A stretch of DNA of 64,000 bases, taken from the NCBI GenBank assembly GCA_964398185.1, contig CAYNML010000017.1:14934-78933 (forward strand), read 5' to 3'. The translations under genes were made by a program, and so were the position numbers. Under the pieces are notes generated by a model. It saw only the letters and a list, made by a program, of their open reading frames with translations. It made no database searches and was not told the origin of the DNA. The DNA is from Fen-1058 sp964398185. Lineage in GTDB: Bacteria > Chloroflexota > Anaerolineae > Fen-1058. Below are positions 24,594-32,445 of the stretch, piece by piece (the first letter of the stretch is position 1; the number at the start of each line of letters is the position of its first letter).

Positions 24594-24828
24594 ATGAGTC
24601 CGCTTGGCAACCTCTCCGGCAAGAAAAACCAGCAGCCCCGATCTCGAAGACGAATTCTACAACCTGATGCAGCAGCAAGCGCTTGATCTCATGGGCCAGG
24701 GCGTCAGCCCCGTGAACGCGCCCCGGCTCGCCACCAATCAGGCGGCAGAGATCATGATGCGCCAATACGCCATCCCCATGGACTCCATGGTCAAGATCAT
24801 CGAGCGCTCCATGAAGCGGCAGCGGTGA
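24594..24828 (+). CDS. Small protein gene with probable frameshift
   Basis: AAAGGAG stands seven bases before the ATG at 24594, and a promoter is visible upstream. However, the frame opened by this ATG stops after 30 codons. The neighbouring +1 frame carries a protein-like sequence of about 60 residues (DLEDEFYNLMQQQALDLMG, then NAPRLATNQAAEIMMRQYAIPMDSMVKIIERSMKRQR). Joining MSPLGNLSGKKNQQP to DLEDEF needs a shift of one base near the CCCC run at about 24636. Either one base is wrong in the assembly, the gene is broken, or a +1 shift is used. I do not recognise the family. Confidence 0.5.
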
Positions 24829-24839
24829 CGATCGGCAAA

Positions 24840-24935
24840 GACCTCGGAGGTTTTGATCGATCGCTGTCCTGGCCCGACAATCATTCCGAACGATTGTCGG
24901 GCCATGCGCGATCGTCTGCTAAAACCTCCGAGGTC
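24840..24935. repeat. Family E inverted repeat (ACCTCGGAGGT type)
   Basis: Perfect 15-base terminal inverted repeats GACCTCGGAGGTTTT / AAAACCTCCGAGGTC, each itself containing a palindrome, around an inner hairpin CCCGACAATC / GATTGTCGGG. It lies between two convergent stop codons and can serve as a two-way terminator. Related elements are at 52113 (inside glcF) and 60601. Confidence 0.75.
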
Positions 24936-24943
24936 TCGCGCGC

Positions 24944-26119
24944 CTACTTCACCAAGCCCTGCGCCACCAGCAGTTCCGCATTCAGCAGTGATCCCCCTGC
25001 CGCGCCGCGAATGGTGTTGTGCGACAGCACGACGAACTTCACATGGAACAGCGGATCTTCACGCACGCGGCCGACCACGGTGGTCATGCCCTTGCCCGCA
25101 TCTCGATCGCGGCGCGGCTGCGGTCGATCGGGTTCCGAGCGCACTTCGATCACGCGCTCGGGCGACGACGGCAGCGATCGGACGATCTCGGCCCACTCGT
25201 AATCGATCAGCGCCTGCGCGGCTGCCTGCGGCCCGATCGGCTGATCGAACTCCAGCGACACGCAGACGGTGTGCCCGTCGATCACCGCCACGCGATTGGT
25301 GTGCGCCGAAATCGTGATCGGCGCGTCGATCACGTAGGGAGATGTCGTCATTGCGAGCGCTGTTTGCGAAGCAATCTCAACATCAAGCGGCGCAAATTGC
25401 CTTTCCGCAGGAGATTGCTTCGTCGTCCTGCGGACTCCTCGCAATGACGGGTGCTCACTTGCCAGAACATTCAGCCTCCCCAGCATCTTGAGCGGTTCCG
25501 TCTCCACCTTCGGCTCCTCGCCGCCGATGTAAGGCACGACGTTATCGATCGCATCCAGCGAGGCCACGCCCGGATAGCCCGCGCCCGACAGCGCCTGCAG
25601 CGACACCACGAAGGCTTTCTTGATCCCAAAGGTATCCAGCAACGGCCGAAAAGCAATCGTGAAACCGGTGGACGTGCAGTTGGGATTCGTCGCGATAAAA
25701 CCGCTCCAGCCGCGCTGTGCGCGCTGCACTGTGATCAACGCGGTGTGATCGGGGTTGACCTCCGGGATAAGCAGCGGCACGTCGTCGTCCATGCGATACG
25801 CCGAGGCGTTGGAGCACACACCGTGCCCCGCCTGCGCGAACGCCGGCTCGATCGCCTTGGCTTGATCCGACGGCAGTGCCGAAAACGCGATGGCCGCGTC
25901 GAGACCCGGCTCGGTCGGCACGACCTTCATCGATCGCGCATAGTCCGGCATCGGTCGATCGAGCACCCAGCGGCACGCCTCGCCGTACAACTGCCCCACC
26001 GATCGATCTGATCCCGTCAACGCCGTCACTTCAAACCACGGATGATTTTCCAACAACTGCACAAAGCGCTGACCCACGGCTCCGGTTGCGCCGAGAACGG
26101 CAACTTTGATCTTTGACAT
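24944..26119 (-). CDS. asd: Aspartate-semialdehyde dehydrogenase with in-frame repeat insertion
   Basis: Second enzyme of the aspartate family pathway; reduces aspartyl phosphate to the semialdehyde with NADPH. KVAVLGATGAVGQRFVQLL (4-22) binds NADPH, and NPNCTSTG near 145 holds the catalytic Cys. SGAGYPGVASLDAIDNVVPYIGGEE fits the archaeal/fungal-type subfamily. At about residues 224-258 the chain has an extra arginine/alanine-rich segment (HPSLRGVRRTTKQS...) that is a translated family A repeat. It lies between the conserved LGRLN and the SAHTNRVAVIDGHTVCVS block with the catalytic His region. The reading frame stays open. The length of 391 is about 35 above the family norm. It forms an operon with lysC. 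Confidence 0.94.
   Translation of the reverse strand: MSKIKVAVLGATGAVGQRFVQLLENHPWFEVTALTGSDRSVGQLYGEACRWVLDRPMPDYARSMKVVPTEPGLDAAIAFSALPSDQAKAIEPAFAQAGHGVCSNASAYRMDDDVPLLIPEVNPDHTALITVQRAQRGWSGFIATNPNCTSTGFTIAFRPLLDTFGIKKAFVVSLQALSGAGYPGVASLDAIDNVVPYIGGEEPKVETEPLKMLGRLNVLASEHPSLRGVRRTTKQSPAERQFAPLDVEIASQTALAMTTSPYVIDAPITISAHTNRVAVIDGHTVCVSLEFDQPIGPQAAAQALIDYEWAEIVRSLPSSPERVIEVRSEPDRPQPRRDRDAGKGMTTVVGRVREDPLFHVKFVVLSHNTIRGAAGGSLLNAELLVAQGLVK
25346..25449. repeat. Family A palindromic repeat, copy 3, inside asd
   Basis: A 104-base element with the CGTCATTGCGAG / CTCGCAATGACG ends of the family, lying entirely within the asd coding sequence and read through on the minus strand. Confidence 0.9.
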
Positions 26120-26138
26120 GAGTCCTCCACAAGGAATG

Positions 26139-26203
26139 AAGTAAAACGTAATGCGTAAAACGTAATCAGCTCGTTACGTTTTACGTTTCACGTTTCACGC
26201 ACC
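26139..26203. repeat. Degenerate short tandem repeat (ACGTAAA/TTTTACG), between lysC and asd
   Basis: GTAAAACGTAATGCGTAAAA and TTACGTTTTACGTTTCACG are inverted halves, like the element at 13843. They fill most of the 120-base lysC-asd spacer. Confidence 0.65.
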
Positions 26204-26239
26204 TCGCAACACGTGACAACACTGTAAACAGCCTTAACC

Positions 26240-27646
26240 TTACGAATTGACAATGAGCCGATGAATCGCCCGCACCGCCGCATCCGCGTCCCCCTTATCA
26301 ACAATCAAACTGATGCTGCACTCACTGGAACCCTGCGCAATGGCGATGATGTTGAGCCGCTCCGCGCCCAGCGCGCCGAACACGCGTCCGGCAATGCCCG
26401 GCGTGTGCCGCATCCCCGCGCCCACCACCGTCACGATCACCACATTCTCCATCACCGCGATGTCGTCGATGTCGCGGTCGGCCAGTTCACGCCGGAACTC
26501 GTCGTGCAGGGCCGCGCACACGCTGGCCGTCAGATTCTCCGGCACGGTGAAGCAGATGCTCTGCTCGGACGAGGCCTGCGTGATCAACGAGACGCTGGTG
26601 TGCGTGCGCGCCACTGCGCCAAAGGTGCGGGCGGCTACGCCCGGTACGCCCAGCATGCCGCGCCCTTCCACCGTGATCATCGTCTGGCCGCGAATCACCG
26701 TCACCGCTTTGACGCCGCCATAGATATGACCATTGTCTTTGACAATCTGCGTGCCGGGCTGCTGCGGATTAAACGTGTTCTTGATCCACAACGCGATGCC
26801 GCGCTCGACGACGGGACGAATGGTCTTGGGGTGCAGCACCTTCGCGCCGTAGTAGGCCAGTTCGGAGATTTCGCGATACGTGAGTTCGGGCAAAGTCCGT
26901 GCCGCCGGATCGATGCGCGGATCGGTGGTCATCACACCGTCGACATCAGTCCAGATCCACACCTCGGCGGCGTCCAGCGCCACGCCCAGGATCGCTGCGC
27001 TGAAATCGCTGCCGCCGCGCCCCAGCGTCGTGATCGCGCCGTCCTGCGTCGCGCCGATAAAGCCTGTCACGATCGGCGTCACGCCCTTGTCGAGCAGCGG
27101 ATTCAACCGGGCTTGTGTTTTCGATCGGGTGAGATCACCGATCGGGTTGGCCGCCTGAAAATGCGCATCGGTCACGACGATCTCAGACGCCTCGATCGGT
27201 TCCGCCGCGATCCCGATCGATTTCAAGTAAGCCGCGATCAATTGAATGCTCATGCGCTCGCCCAGCGAACCGATCGCATCCAGCGCGCGCGGCGAGGCTT
27301 CGCCCAGCACGTTGACCGCGTGACACAGCGACTCGAACTCGCTCAGATACACCTCCACCGTCGCGCGCGCCACCGACGAATGCTGCGGTTGCGTGACCAG
27401 ATCATTGAGCGCCGCGATATGTTTGGCGCGCAAGTCCTGCGCGATCGATCGAAAGGTGTTGGCGTCGCCGTCGGCGGCGGTGTGTGCTCCTTTGAGCAAG
27501 GCATCGGTTACGCCGCTCATCGCCGAAGAGACCACGACCACGCGCGGCCAGTCGGCTTGCGCCGCGCGCACGATGTCGGCCGTGGAGCGAATCGCTTCGG
27601 CGCTGCCCACCGATGTGCCGCCGAACTTCATGATGAGTGTGCTCAT
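26240..27646 (-). CDS. lysC: Aspartate kinase
   Basis: First step of lysine, threonine and methionine synthesis: phosphorylation of aspartate. The 468 residues start MSTLIMKFGGTSVGSAEAI (KFGGTSV motif) and include the kinase-domain sites GFIGATQDGAITTLGRGGSDFSAA near 205 and TDVDGVMTTDPR near 240. Two ACT domains at about 315-460 carry allosteric sites, marked by TMITVEGRGMLGVPGVAARTFGAVA and VTVVGAGMRHTPGIAGRVFGALG. The ATG at 27646 has GGAGGAATCC directly upstream; the frame further upstream runs into repeat DNA. A threonine-rich leader peptide and a terminator lie upstream, so synthesis is probably controlled by attenuation. asd is the next gene. Confidence 0.95.
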   Translation of the reverse strand: MSTLIMKFGGTSVGSAEAIRSTADIVRAAQADWPRVVVVSSAMSGVTDALLKGAHTAADGDANTFRSIAQDLRAKHIAALNDLVTQPQHSSVARATVEVYLSEFESLCHAVNVLGEASPRALDAIGSLGERMSIQLIAAYLKSIGIAAEPIEASEIVVTDAHFQAANPIGDLTRSKTQARLNPLLDKGVTPIVTGFIGATQDGAITTLGRGGSDFSAAILGVALDAAEVWIWTDVDGVMTTDPRIDPAARTLPELTYREISELAYYGAKVLHPKTIRPVVERGIALWIKNTFNPQQPGTQIVKDNGHIYGGVKAVTVIRGQTMITVEGRGMLGVPGVAARTFGAVARTHTSVSLITQASSEQSICFTVPENLTASVCAALHDEFRRELADRDIDDIAVMENVVIVTVVGAGMRHTPGIAGRVFGALGAERLNIIAIAQGSSECSISLIVDKGDADAAVRAIHRLIVNS

Positions 27647-27670
27647 GGATTCCTCCGGTTTTCTTGGTGT

Positions 27671-27767
27671 GTCATTCCCGCGTGTCTCCGGCGGGAATCC
27701 AGTAGACAATCAGCACGATCTGCCTATCGTCAATCTGGATGCCCGACACAAGCGCTCGGGCATGACG
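27671..27767. repeat. Family D palindromic repeat, copy 2
   Basis: 97 bases beginning GTCATTCCCGC and ending TCGGGCATGACG, with the central CCAG...CTGG junction of the family. It stands between the lysC attenuator and the lysC ribosome-binding site. Confidence 0.85.
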
Positions 27768-27774
27768 TGCGAAC

Positions 27775-27805
27775 AAAAAAACGCGAAGCCGTTTGGCTCC
27801 GCGTC
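27775..27805 (-). terminator. Attenuator terminator of the lysC leader
   Basis: On the minus strand ACGCGGAGCC and GGCTTCGCGT form a 10-base-pair stem (one G-U pair) with an AAAC loop, followed by seven T. It lies 29 bases after the stop codon of the threonine-rich leader peptide and 128 bases before lysC. The segment GCTTCGTC within the last leader codons can pair with GAC..GGAGC of the left arm, a possible antiterminator. Confidence 0.8.
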
Positions 27806-27833
27806 AGGTGCTGCTGATGGTACTGTGTTCCAC

Positions 27834-27911
27834 TCACGACGAAGCGACGGCTGCCCGGAGGGGCGTCGTGGTCATGGTGGTGGTCATCATGCCGTACAAT
27901 AGTGCAACCAT
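27834..27911 (-). CDS. Threonine-rich leader peptide of the lysC-asd operon
   Basis: A 25-codon reading frame, MVALLYGMMTTTMTTTPLRA plus VASS: six Thr codons in seven positions around Met codons, then 8 residues and a stop. A matching promoter (TTGACG-17-TACACT) ends seven bases before the ATG, so the transcript may be leaderless. The peptide is followed by a terminator. This is the classical layout of transcription attenuation. If charged tRNA-Thr is scarce, the ribosome stalls on the Thr run, the distal codons stay free to pair with the terminator arm, and lysC is expressed. The Met codons may add methionine sensing. Recognition rests on layout, not on homology. Confidence 0.72.
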   Translation of the reverse strand: MVALLYGMMTTTMTTTPLRAAVASS

Positions 27912-27918
27912 GGCCGCA

Positions 27919-27947
27919 AGTGTACCCGCGCCGCCGCGCAGCGTCAA
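27919..27947 (-). promoter_or_regulatory. Promoter of the lysC leader
   Basis: TTGACG (27942-27947) and TACACT (27919-27924) with a 17-base spacer on the minus strand, seven bases before the leader ATG. The remaining bases up to the M4 protease start (27948-28085) contain no other clear feature. Confidence 0.7.
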
Positions 27948-28085
27948 CTGGCAATCTCCAACGATTTCGTCATGAAACAGTAATGCACTTTGCACAAAAT
28001 TGAGGTAAGATTGCGGCAGCCACTGTTCCTGAAAACCCGGTTGCTTTCCCTGTTTGATCTGAGTCACGCTCGATGAGGAGGCGGT

Positions 28086-30635
28086 ATGCGCAGACACATG
28101 GTGATGCGTTTGCTGTTGATCGTAGCCTTGCTGCTGGCCGTGGCGCCGCTGTCGCTGGGCGCGTCTGCCCGGCCTGAGCAGGCGGGCACGCAAGCAGCGT
28201 TCAATCGCCTGCAGGCGCGGACCAACAGCGCCCTGACGGTGAACTGGGATGCTCGATCGGAAGTGCCGAACTTCCTGACGGGTGTTGAGGCGGCCGCGCG
28301 GCTGCCCTATCAACCCACGGCGGCGGAACGCGGCAACCCGATCGCGATTGCGCGCGGCTTTCTCGACGAGAACCGCGCGCTCTTCAAACTCCGCAGCGTG
28401 GCCGAAGAACTGCAATTCCTCCGCAACGAGAGCGACAAGCAGCTGGGCTGGTCGCACGTGCGGCTGGCGCAGGTTTACCAGGGGCTTCCCGTCTTTGGCT
28501 ATCAACTTGTGGTCCACCTCGATTCGCAAAATCAAGTCGTGACCGTCAACGGCCACTTCCGCCCGGAGATCGATCTGGACACGACGCCCAAAGTGAGTCA
28601 AGCGGACGCGGAACAATTGGCGTTGGACGATCTGCTCAACGCACAGCTAGAACCCGATCAGCGATCGCGCGTCACAGCAACCATCCTGCGCGACAAGACG
28701 CAATTGATGATCCACGTCGATCGGGACGATCAGCCGCGCCTGACGTGGTACGTCACGATCATGACCGACGCGCCGCTGGGACAGTGGCGCTACTTCGTCA
28801 ATGCGCGCCGCGCGCAGGTGGTGCACCAATTCGACAGCATCGCGCACGGCAAGCGGCGCATGACGTACAGCGCCGACAACTCCACCGACATCCCCGGCCG
28901 CCTGTTGATCGATGAAGGCGAGCGCTCCAAGGACGCTATCGCGCAGGCCGCGCACGACGGCGCCGGCAAAGTGTACGACTACTACTTCAACACCTTCAAA
29001 CGTGACGGCCTCGACGATCAGGGCAGCCCGCTGGTCTCCACGGTGCACTACGGCAGCGATCCAGAAGATGCCGAGAATGCCGCGTGGATCGGCGAAGCGC
29101 AGCAGATGATCTACGGCGACGGCGGCAAAATCTTCAAGCCGCTGTCGTACGGGCTGGACGTCGTCGGTCACGAATTCACGCACGGCATCATCGACAATAC
29201 GTCGGGCTTGATCTACGAAGGCCAGTCGGGCGCGCTGAATGAATCCTATGCGGACGTGTTCGGCGCGTTGATCGATCGGGGTAACTGGACGATCGGGGAA
29301 ACCGTGATCAAGTCGCCGCCGTATCCGCTCAAGTTCCTGCGCAGCCTGCAGGATCCCACCGGCGGCGGTAACTACGACGCAGCCGATCCGTTGAACAGTG
29401 TGGGCCAGCCCGCGCACATGAACGACTATGCTGATCTGCCCTACACGCGCAAAGGCGACAATGGCGGCGTGCACGTCAACAGCGGCATCCCCAACCTGGT
29501 GGCTTACTTGATTGCGCGCGAGCTCGGGCCGGAGAAGATGGAGCAGATTTACTATCGCACGCTGACCCAGTATCTCACGCCCAACTCGGATTTTGCCGAT
29601 GCGGCCCGCGCCACGATCCGCGCCGCGAAGGATCTATACGGCAACACCGAAGGCAACGCCATCAACCTCGCCCTGCCCAAAGTGGGTCTCAGCGCCGAGG
29701 GTTCCTCGCAGACACCGCCGCCCACCAGCACGCCTACCTCGCCAGGCAAGAAGCAGCCGGTGCCCAGCGAAAAAGTTCCGGCGGGCTGCACCAATTTGAT
29801 TGTGAACGGCGCGTTCGAAGGCGACGGCGGTTGGATCTCGATCGTGGGCAAGGGCGAGGACAACCTGATCGAGACGGAACTGCCGCACACCGGATCGCGC
29901 AGCGCGTGGCTGGGCGGCACGGACAAAGAGCCGATCATGTACATCTATCAAGACGTGAAGATTCCGGCCAATGCCACCCAGGTGCAGCTGGCCTACTATC
30001 GCCTGGTGCATCAGGAACTGGCGGACTCGGCCGATTTCTTTGTCGACGATGCCAATTTCACCGTGCTGGCCGCCACCACCAAGGGCGACGTCATCGGCAC
30101 GATCGAAGAGCTGCTCTCGTCGGACGGCGACGACACGTGGGCGCAGGCGCAGTTTGACATCACCGGGCTGGCGGGCAAGACCGTGCGCCTGGCCTTCCAT
30201 TCGGAAAATCCCAAGGGCAACATTAGCAGCCTGTTCGTGGACGATGTGACGCTGCTGGCCTGCACCACGGGCGGCGGCGGACCGACCACGCCCAAGACCA
30301 AATCGCAGGAGCAGGTGTATCTGGAAGGCACTATCGCCAACTCGGACACGGGGCGCGGCATCGAAGGTGCGCAGGTATTCATCTTGAAGGAAGGACTCAG
30401 CGCCAGCGACGCCGCGGCGGACGACACCGTGACGCGCAATGAAGTGATCGCCTCGGGCGTGAGTGATGCGTCGGGCTTCTATCGCACCGATGTCGCCATC
30501 CCGCGCGGCAGGACGTACAGCGCCATCGTCATCGCGAAAGGTTATCGTCCCATCGTGGCCGATGACGGCATCGACGTGCCGTCGAACGCGACGAATCCCT
30601 ATCAAGTGGATGCGACGCTGAGGAAGAGCAAATAG
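28086..30635 (+). CDS. Secreted M4 (thermolysin-like) metalloprotease
   Basis: 849 residues. A signal peptide (about 1-26) is followed by an FTP/PepSY-type propeptide (about 45-240) that would inhibit and fold the enzyme. The catalytic domain has H362-E-F-T-H366 and the third zinc ligand Glu386 in NESYAD, exactly 20 residues after the second His as in thermolysin. GVHVNSGIPNLVAYLI matches the active-site His region of the family (near 460). A Thr/Pro linker near 540 leads to a jelly-roll, CBM/MAM-like domain (about 565-740) and a final carboxypeptidase-regulatory-like beta-sandwich (about 750-849). GAGGAG precedes the ATG. An emfourin-like gene lies three genes downstream. Confidence 0.92.
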   Translation: MRRHMVMRLLLIVALLLAVAPLSLGASARPEQAGTQAAFNRLQARTNSALTVNWDARSEVPNFLTGVEAAARLPYQPTAAERGNPIAIARGFLDENRALFKLRSVAEELQFLRNESDKQLGWSHVRLAQVYQGLPVFGYQLVVHLDSQNQVVTVNGHFRPEIDLDTTPKVSQADAEQLALDDLLNAQLEPDQRSRVTATILRDKTQLMIHVDRDDQPRLTWYVTIMTDAPLGQWRYFVNARRAQVVHQFDSIAHGKRRMTYSADNSTDIPGRLLIDEGERSKDAIAQAAHDGAGKVYDYYFNTFKRDGLDDQGSPLVSTVHYGSDPEDAENAAWIGEAQQMIYGDGGKIFKPLSYGLDVVGHEFTHGIIDNTSGLIYEGQSGALNESYADVFGALIDRGNWTIGETVIKSPPYPLKFLRSLQDPTGGGNYDAADPLNSVGQPAHMNDYADLPYTRKGDNGGVHVNSGIPNLVAYLIARELGPEKMEQIYYRTLTQYLTPNSDFADAARATIRAAKDLYGNTEGNAINLALPKVGLSAEGSSQTPPPTSTPTSPGKKQPVPSEKVPAGCTNLIVNGAFEGDGGWISIVGKGEDNLIETELPHTGSRSAWLGGTDKEPIMYIYQDVKIPANATQVQLAYYRLVHQELADSADFFVDDANFTVLAATTKGDVIGTIEELLSSDGDDTWAQAQFDITGLAGKTVRLAFHSENPKGNISSLFVDDVTLLACTTGGGGPTTPKTKSQEQVYLEGTIANSDTGRGIEGAQVFILKEGLSASDAAADDTVTRNEVIASGVSDASGFYRTDVAIPRGRTYSAIVIAKGYRPIVADDGIDVPSNATNPYQVDATLRKSK

Positions 30636-30643
30636 CGCTACCA

Positions 30644-30756
30644 CGTCATTGCGAGCCCACGCAGGGGCGAAGCAATCTCCGTATCGATGGAATGAGATTG
30701 CTTCGTCGCGGTTCGCGCTCACCTGCCCCGCGCTTCTCAGCGGGGTCGCAATGACG
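30644..30756. repeat. Family A palindromic repeat, copy 4
   Basis: 113 bases with CGTCATTGCGAG and GTCGCAATGACG ends; the right arm carries an extra hairpin CCCCGCGCTTCTCAGCGGGG. Confidence 0.88.
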
Positions 30757-30769
30757 AAATGAGGACTCC

Positions 30770-31696
30770 ATGACCGACAAACCCATGTGTTGCATCTGCC
30801 ACGAACCTGTCGAAGAACCGTTCAACATGTTGGGCGGACGCCTGTATTGCGCCAGACATTTCGCCGTGGTCAACAAGCCACACCCCGGTTTCTGGCGCGC
30901 CGGGGTGATCCAGCTGATCGGCATGGCGATCTTCGCCGTGGTCGTCGCCGTCATCGCCGGGAATCTCGGCCCGCTCGATCGCACCGCGCAGCTCGTCGTC
31001 GGCCTGTTCCTCGCCAGCGTGCCGAGCGCGTTGTGGCTGCTTTATTTCTACCGGCAAGATCGCCTGGAGCCGGAGCCCAAGACGCACATCGGTCTGGTGT
31101 TTGTGGCGGCGCTCGTGTTGACTGATTTTCTGGCGCTGCGCGTGATCAACGATTGGTTCCAGGTGGGCGTGTGGGCTTCCGCCAATACGTGGACGTCGCT
31201 GCTGGCCTCGATCTTGATCAATGGTTTCATGTTGCAAGCGTGCATGTACATCGCCGTGCGGCTGGTCTACACCGGCGCGGAATTCGACGAGCGCATGGAC
31301 GGCATCGTGTATGGCACGGTGGCAGGACTGGGCGTGGCAACGCTCTTGAACCTGCACTACATCATCGACAATCAGGGCGTGGCACTGGCGCCGGGCGTGA
31401 TCAATGTGGTGACCACGGCGCTGGCGCAGGCCTCGTTCGGCGGGCTGATGGGCTGGTTTATGGCCGAAGACAAATTCACCGAGCGGCGCTTCTGGTTCGT
31501 GCCGCTGGGCTTTACGATCGCCGCGGTGTTGAACGGCTTGTTTAGCTGGCTGATCAACGAAGTGAGCGCGGCGGGGCTGGGGGTGGAACCCATCCGATCG
31601 TTGATCCTGGGCCTGCTGGTCGCCCTCGCCACGTTTGGTGTGCTGGTGTGGCTGATGCACTTCTCGACACAGGTGACCTTGCGGCGTAAAGCGTGA
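30770..31696 (+). CDS. PrsW-like membrane protein with N-terminal zinc ribbon
   Basis: 308 residues. The first 30 hold CCICHEPVEEPF...YCARHF, a CxxC...CxxH zinc-binding knuckle. Seven to eight hydrophobic segments follow (about 43-65, 72-92, 105-125, 140-165, 180-200, 215-240, 245-265, 275-297). EFDERMDGIVYGTVAGLGVATLLNLHYI near 165-195 corresponds to the second conserved block of PrsW intramembrane proteases (E..D..DGIVYGxxxGLGFAxxEN). The glutamate pair of the first PrsW block (EExxK) has no counterpart: here the text is NGFMLQACMYIAV. I infer a PrsW relative without protease activity. Confidence 0.72.
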   Translation: MTDKPMCCICHEPVEEPFNMLGGRLYCARHFAVVNKPHPGFWRAGVIQLIGMAIFAVVVAVIAGNLGPLDRTAQLVVGLFLASVPSALWLLYFYRQDRLEPEPKTHIGLVFVAALVLTDFLALRVINDWFQVGVWASANTWTSLLASILINGFMLQACMYIAVRLVYTGAEFDERMDGIVYGTVAGLGVATLLNLHYIIDNQGVALAPGVINVVTTALAQASFGGLMGWFMAEDKFTERRFWFVPLGFTIAAVLNGLFSWLINEVSAAGLGVEPIRSLILGLLVALATFGVLVWLMHFSTQVTLRRKA

Positions 31697-31717
31697 TGCG
31701 TGTTGCGTGACGGGCGT

Positions 31718-31802
31718 CGTCATGCCCGAGTGCTTCCATCGGGCATCCAGGTCCGCTGTTAACCAATTTTCTGGATTCCCGCTAGAAGCGCGCGGGAATG
31801 AC
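31718..31802. repeat. Family D palindromic repeat, copy 3
   Basis: 85 bases, in the opposite orientation to copies 1 and 2: CGTCATGCCCGA...TCGGGCATCCAG then CTGGATTCCCGC...GCGGGAATGAC. Confidence 0.85.
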
Positions 31803-31836
31803 ATCGCTCCACAGGGGATCGTGAAAGAGATGATCT

Positions 31837-32445
31837 ATGACCATTGACACAACTCCCGAAGATCGATTCTTAGGCGTGCCGCATCTGGGCAAAGACCTGG
31901 GCGTGGCGTTCGTCGTGATTGTGGCGCTGCTGCTGGGCTGGCTGCTGCGCGAAGCGACGCTGAATCGCACCATCGCTTACCAGGACAGTGAGACGGGGTT
32001 CAGTCTGCAGTTCCCGGCGGCGTGGGGCGCGGTCGATTCGCTGCAAGATGTGCTGCTGAAGGTCGAGAATCCCGCCACCGATTCAGCCTACAAGACCAAC
32101 CTCGTGGTCGAAGCGCGCGATCTCGATCCGCAGAACCCGCCCACGCTGCAAGAGTTCGTCGATCGGCGCGTCACACAGAAGGGCAGCCTGACAGGCTATC
32201 ACTTCATCCGCGAGCAGGATGCCACAGTAGACGGCAACAAGGCGCGCGAGCTCGTGTATGCCTACGTCGTGCAGCCCATCGATCAACCGCGCCGCGTCTC
32301 GCTGCCGGTCGTTGTCGCCGCGCGCGAGTTCATCGTCGTCGGGCCGGATCGTGTGTACTACATCACCGTCGCCGCGCCGGAGAATGAGTTTGATGCGGCC
32401 AGCGTTCGGCTGGATGGCATTTTGAATACGGTGGACATTCCATGA
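31837..32445 (+). CDS. Membrane-anchored PsbP-like protein
   Basis: 202 residues. One transmembrane segment lies at about 22-38 (GVAFVVIVALLLGWLL), followed by an external domain. YQDSETGFSLQFPAAWGAVDSL near 50 is the hallmark start of PsbP/Mog1-like folds, and the domain ends with a strand VYYITVAAP before a final helix (EFDAASVRLDGILNTV). Function is unknown; such domains often bind ligands or partner proteins. Its stop overlaps the start of the emfourin-like gene (ATGA), so the two are translationally coupled. Confidence 0.7.
   Translation: MTIDTTPEDRFLGVPHLGKDLGVAFVVIVALLLGWLLREATLNRTIAYQDSETGFSLQFPAAWGAVDSLQDVLLKVENPATDSAYKTNLVVEARDLDPQNPPTLQEFVDRRVTQKGSLTGYHFIREQDATVDGNKARELVYAYVVQPIDQPRRVSLPVVVAAREFIVVGPDRVYYITVAAPENEFDAASVRLDGILNTVDIP

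Noticed and set aside
26261..27817. A 518-codon open frame on the plus strand
   Set aside because: Antisense shadow of lysC; composition and lack of motifs show that lysC is the real gene.
27834..28616. Long minus-strand frame whose end contains the Thr-rich peptide
   Set aside because: Upstream of the leader ATG it is antisense to the M4 protease. Only the last 25 codons, downstream of the promoter, are kept.
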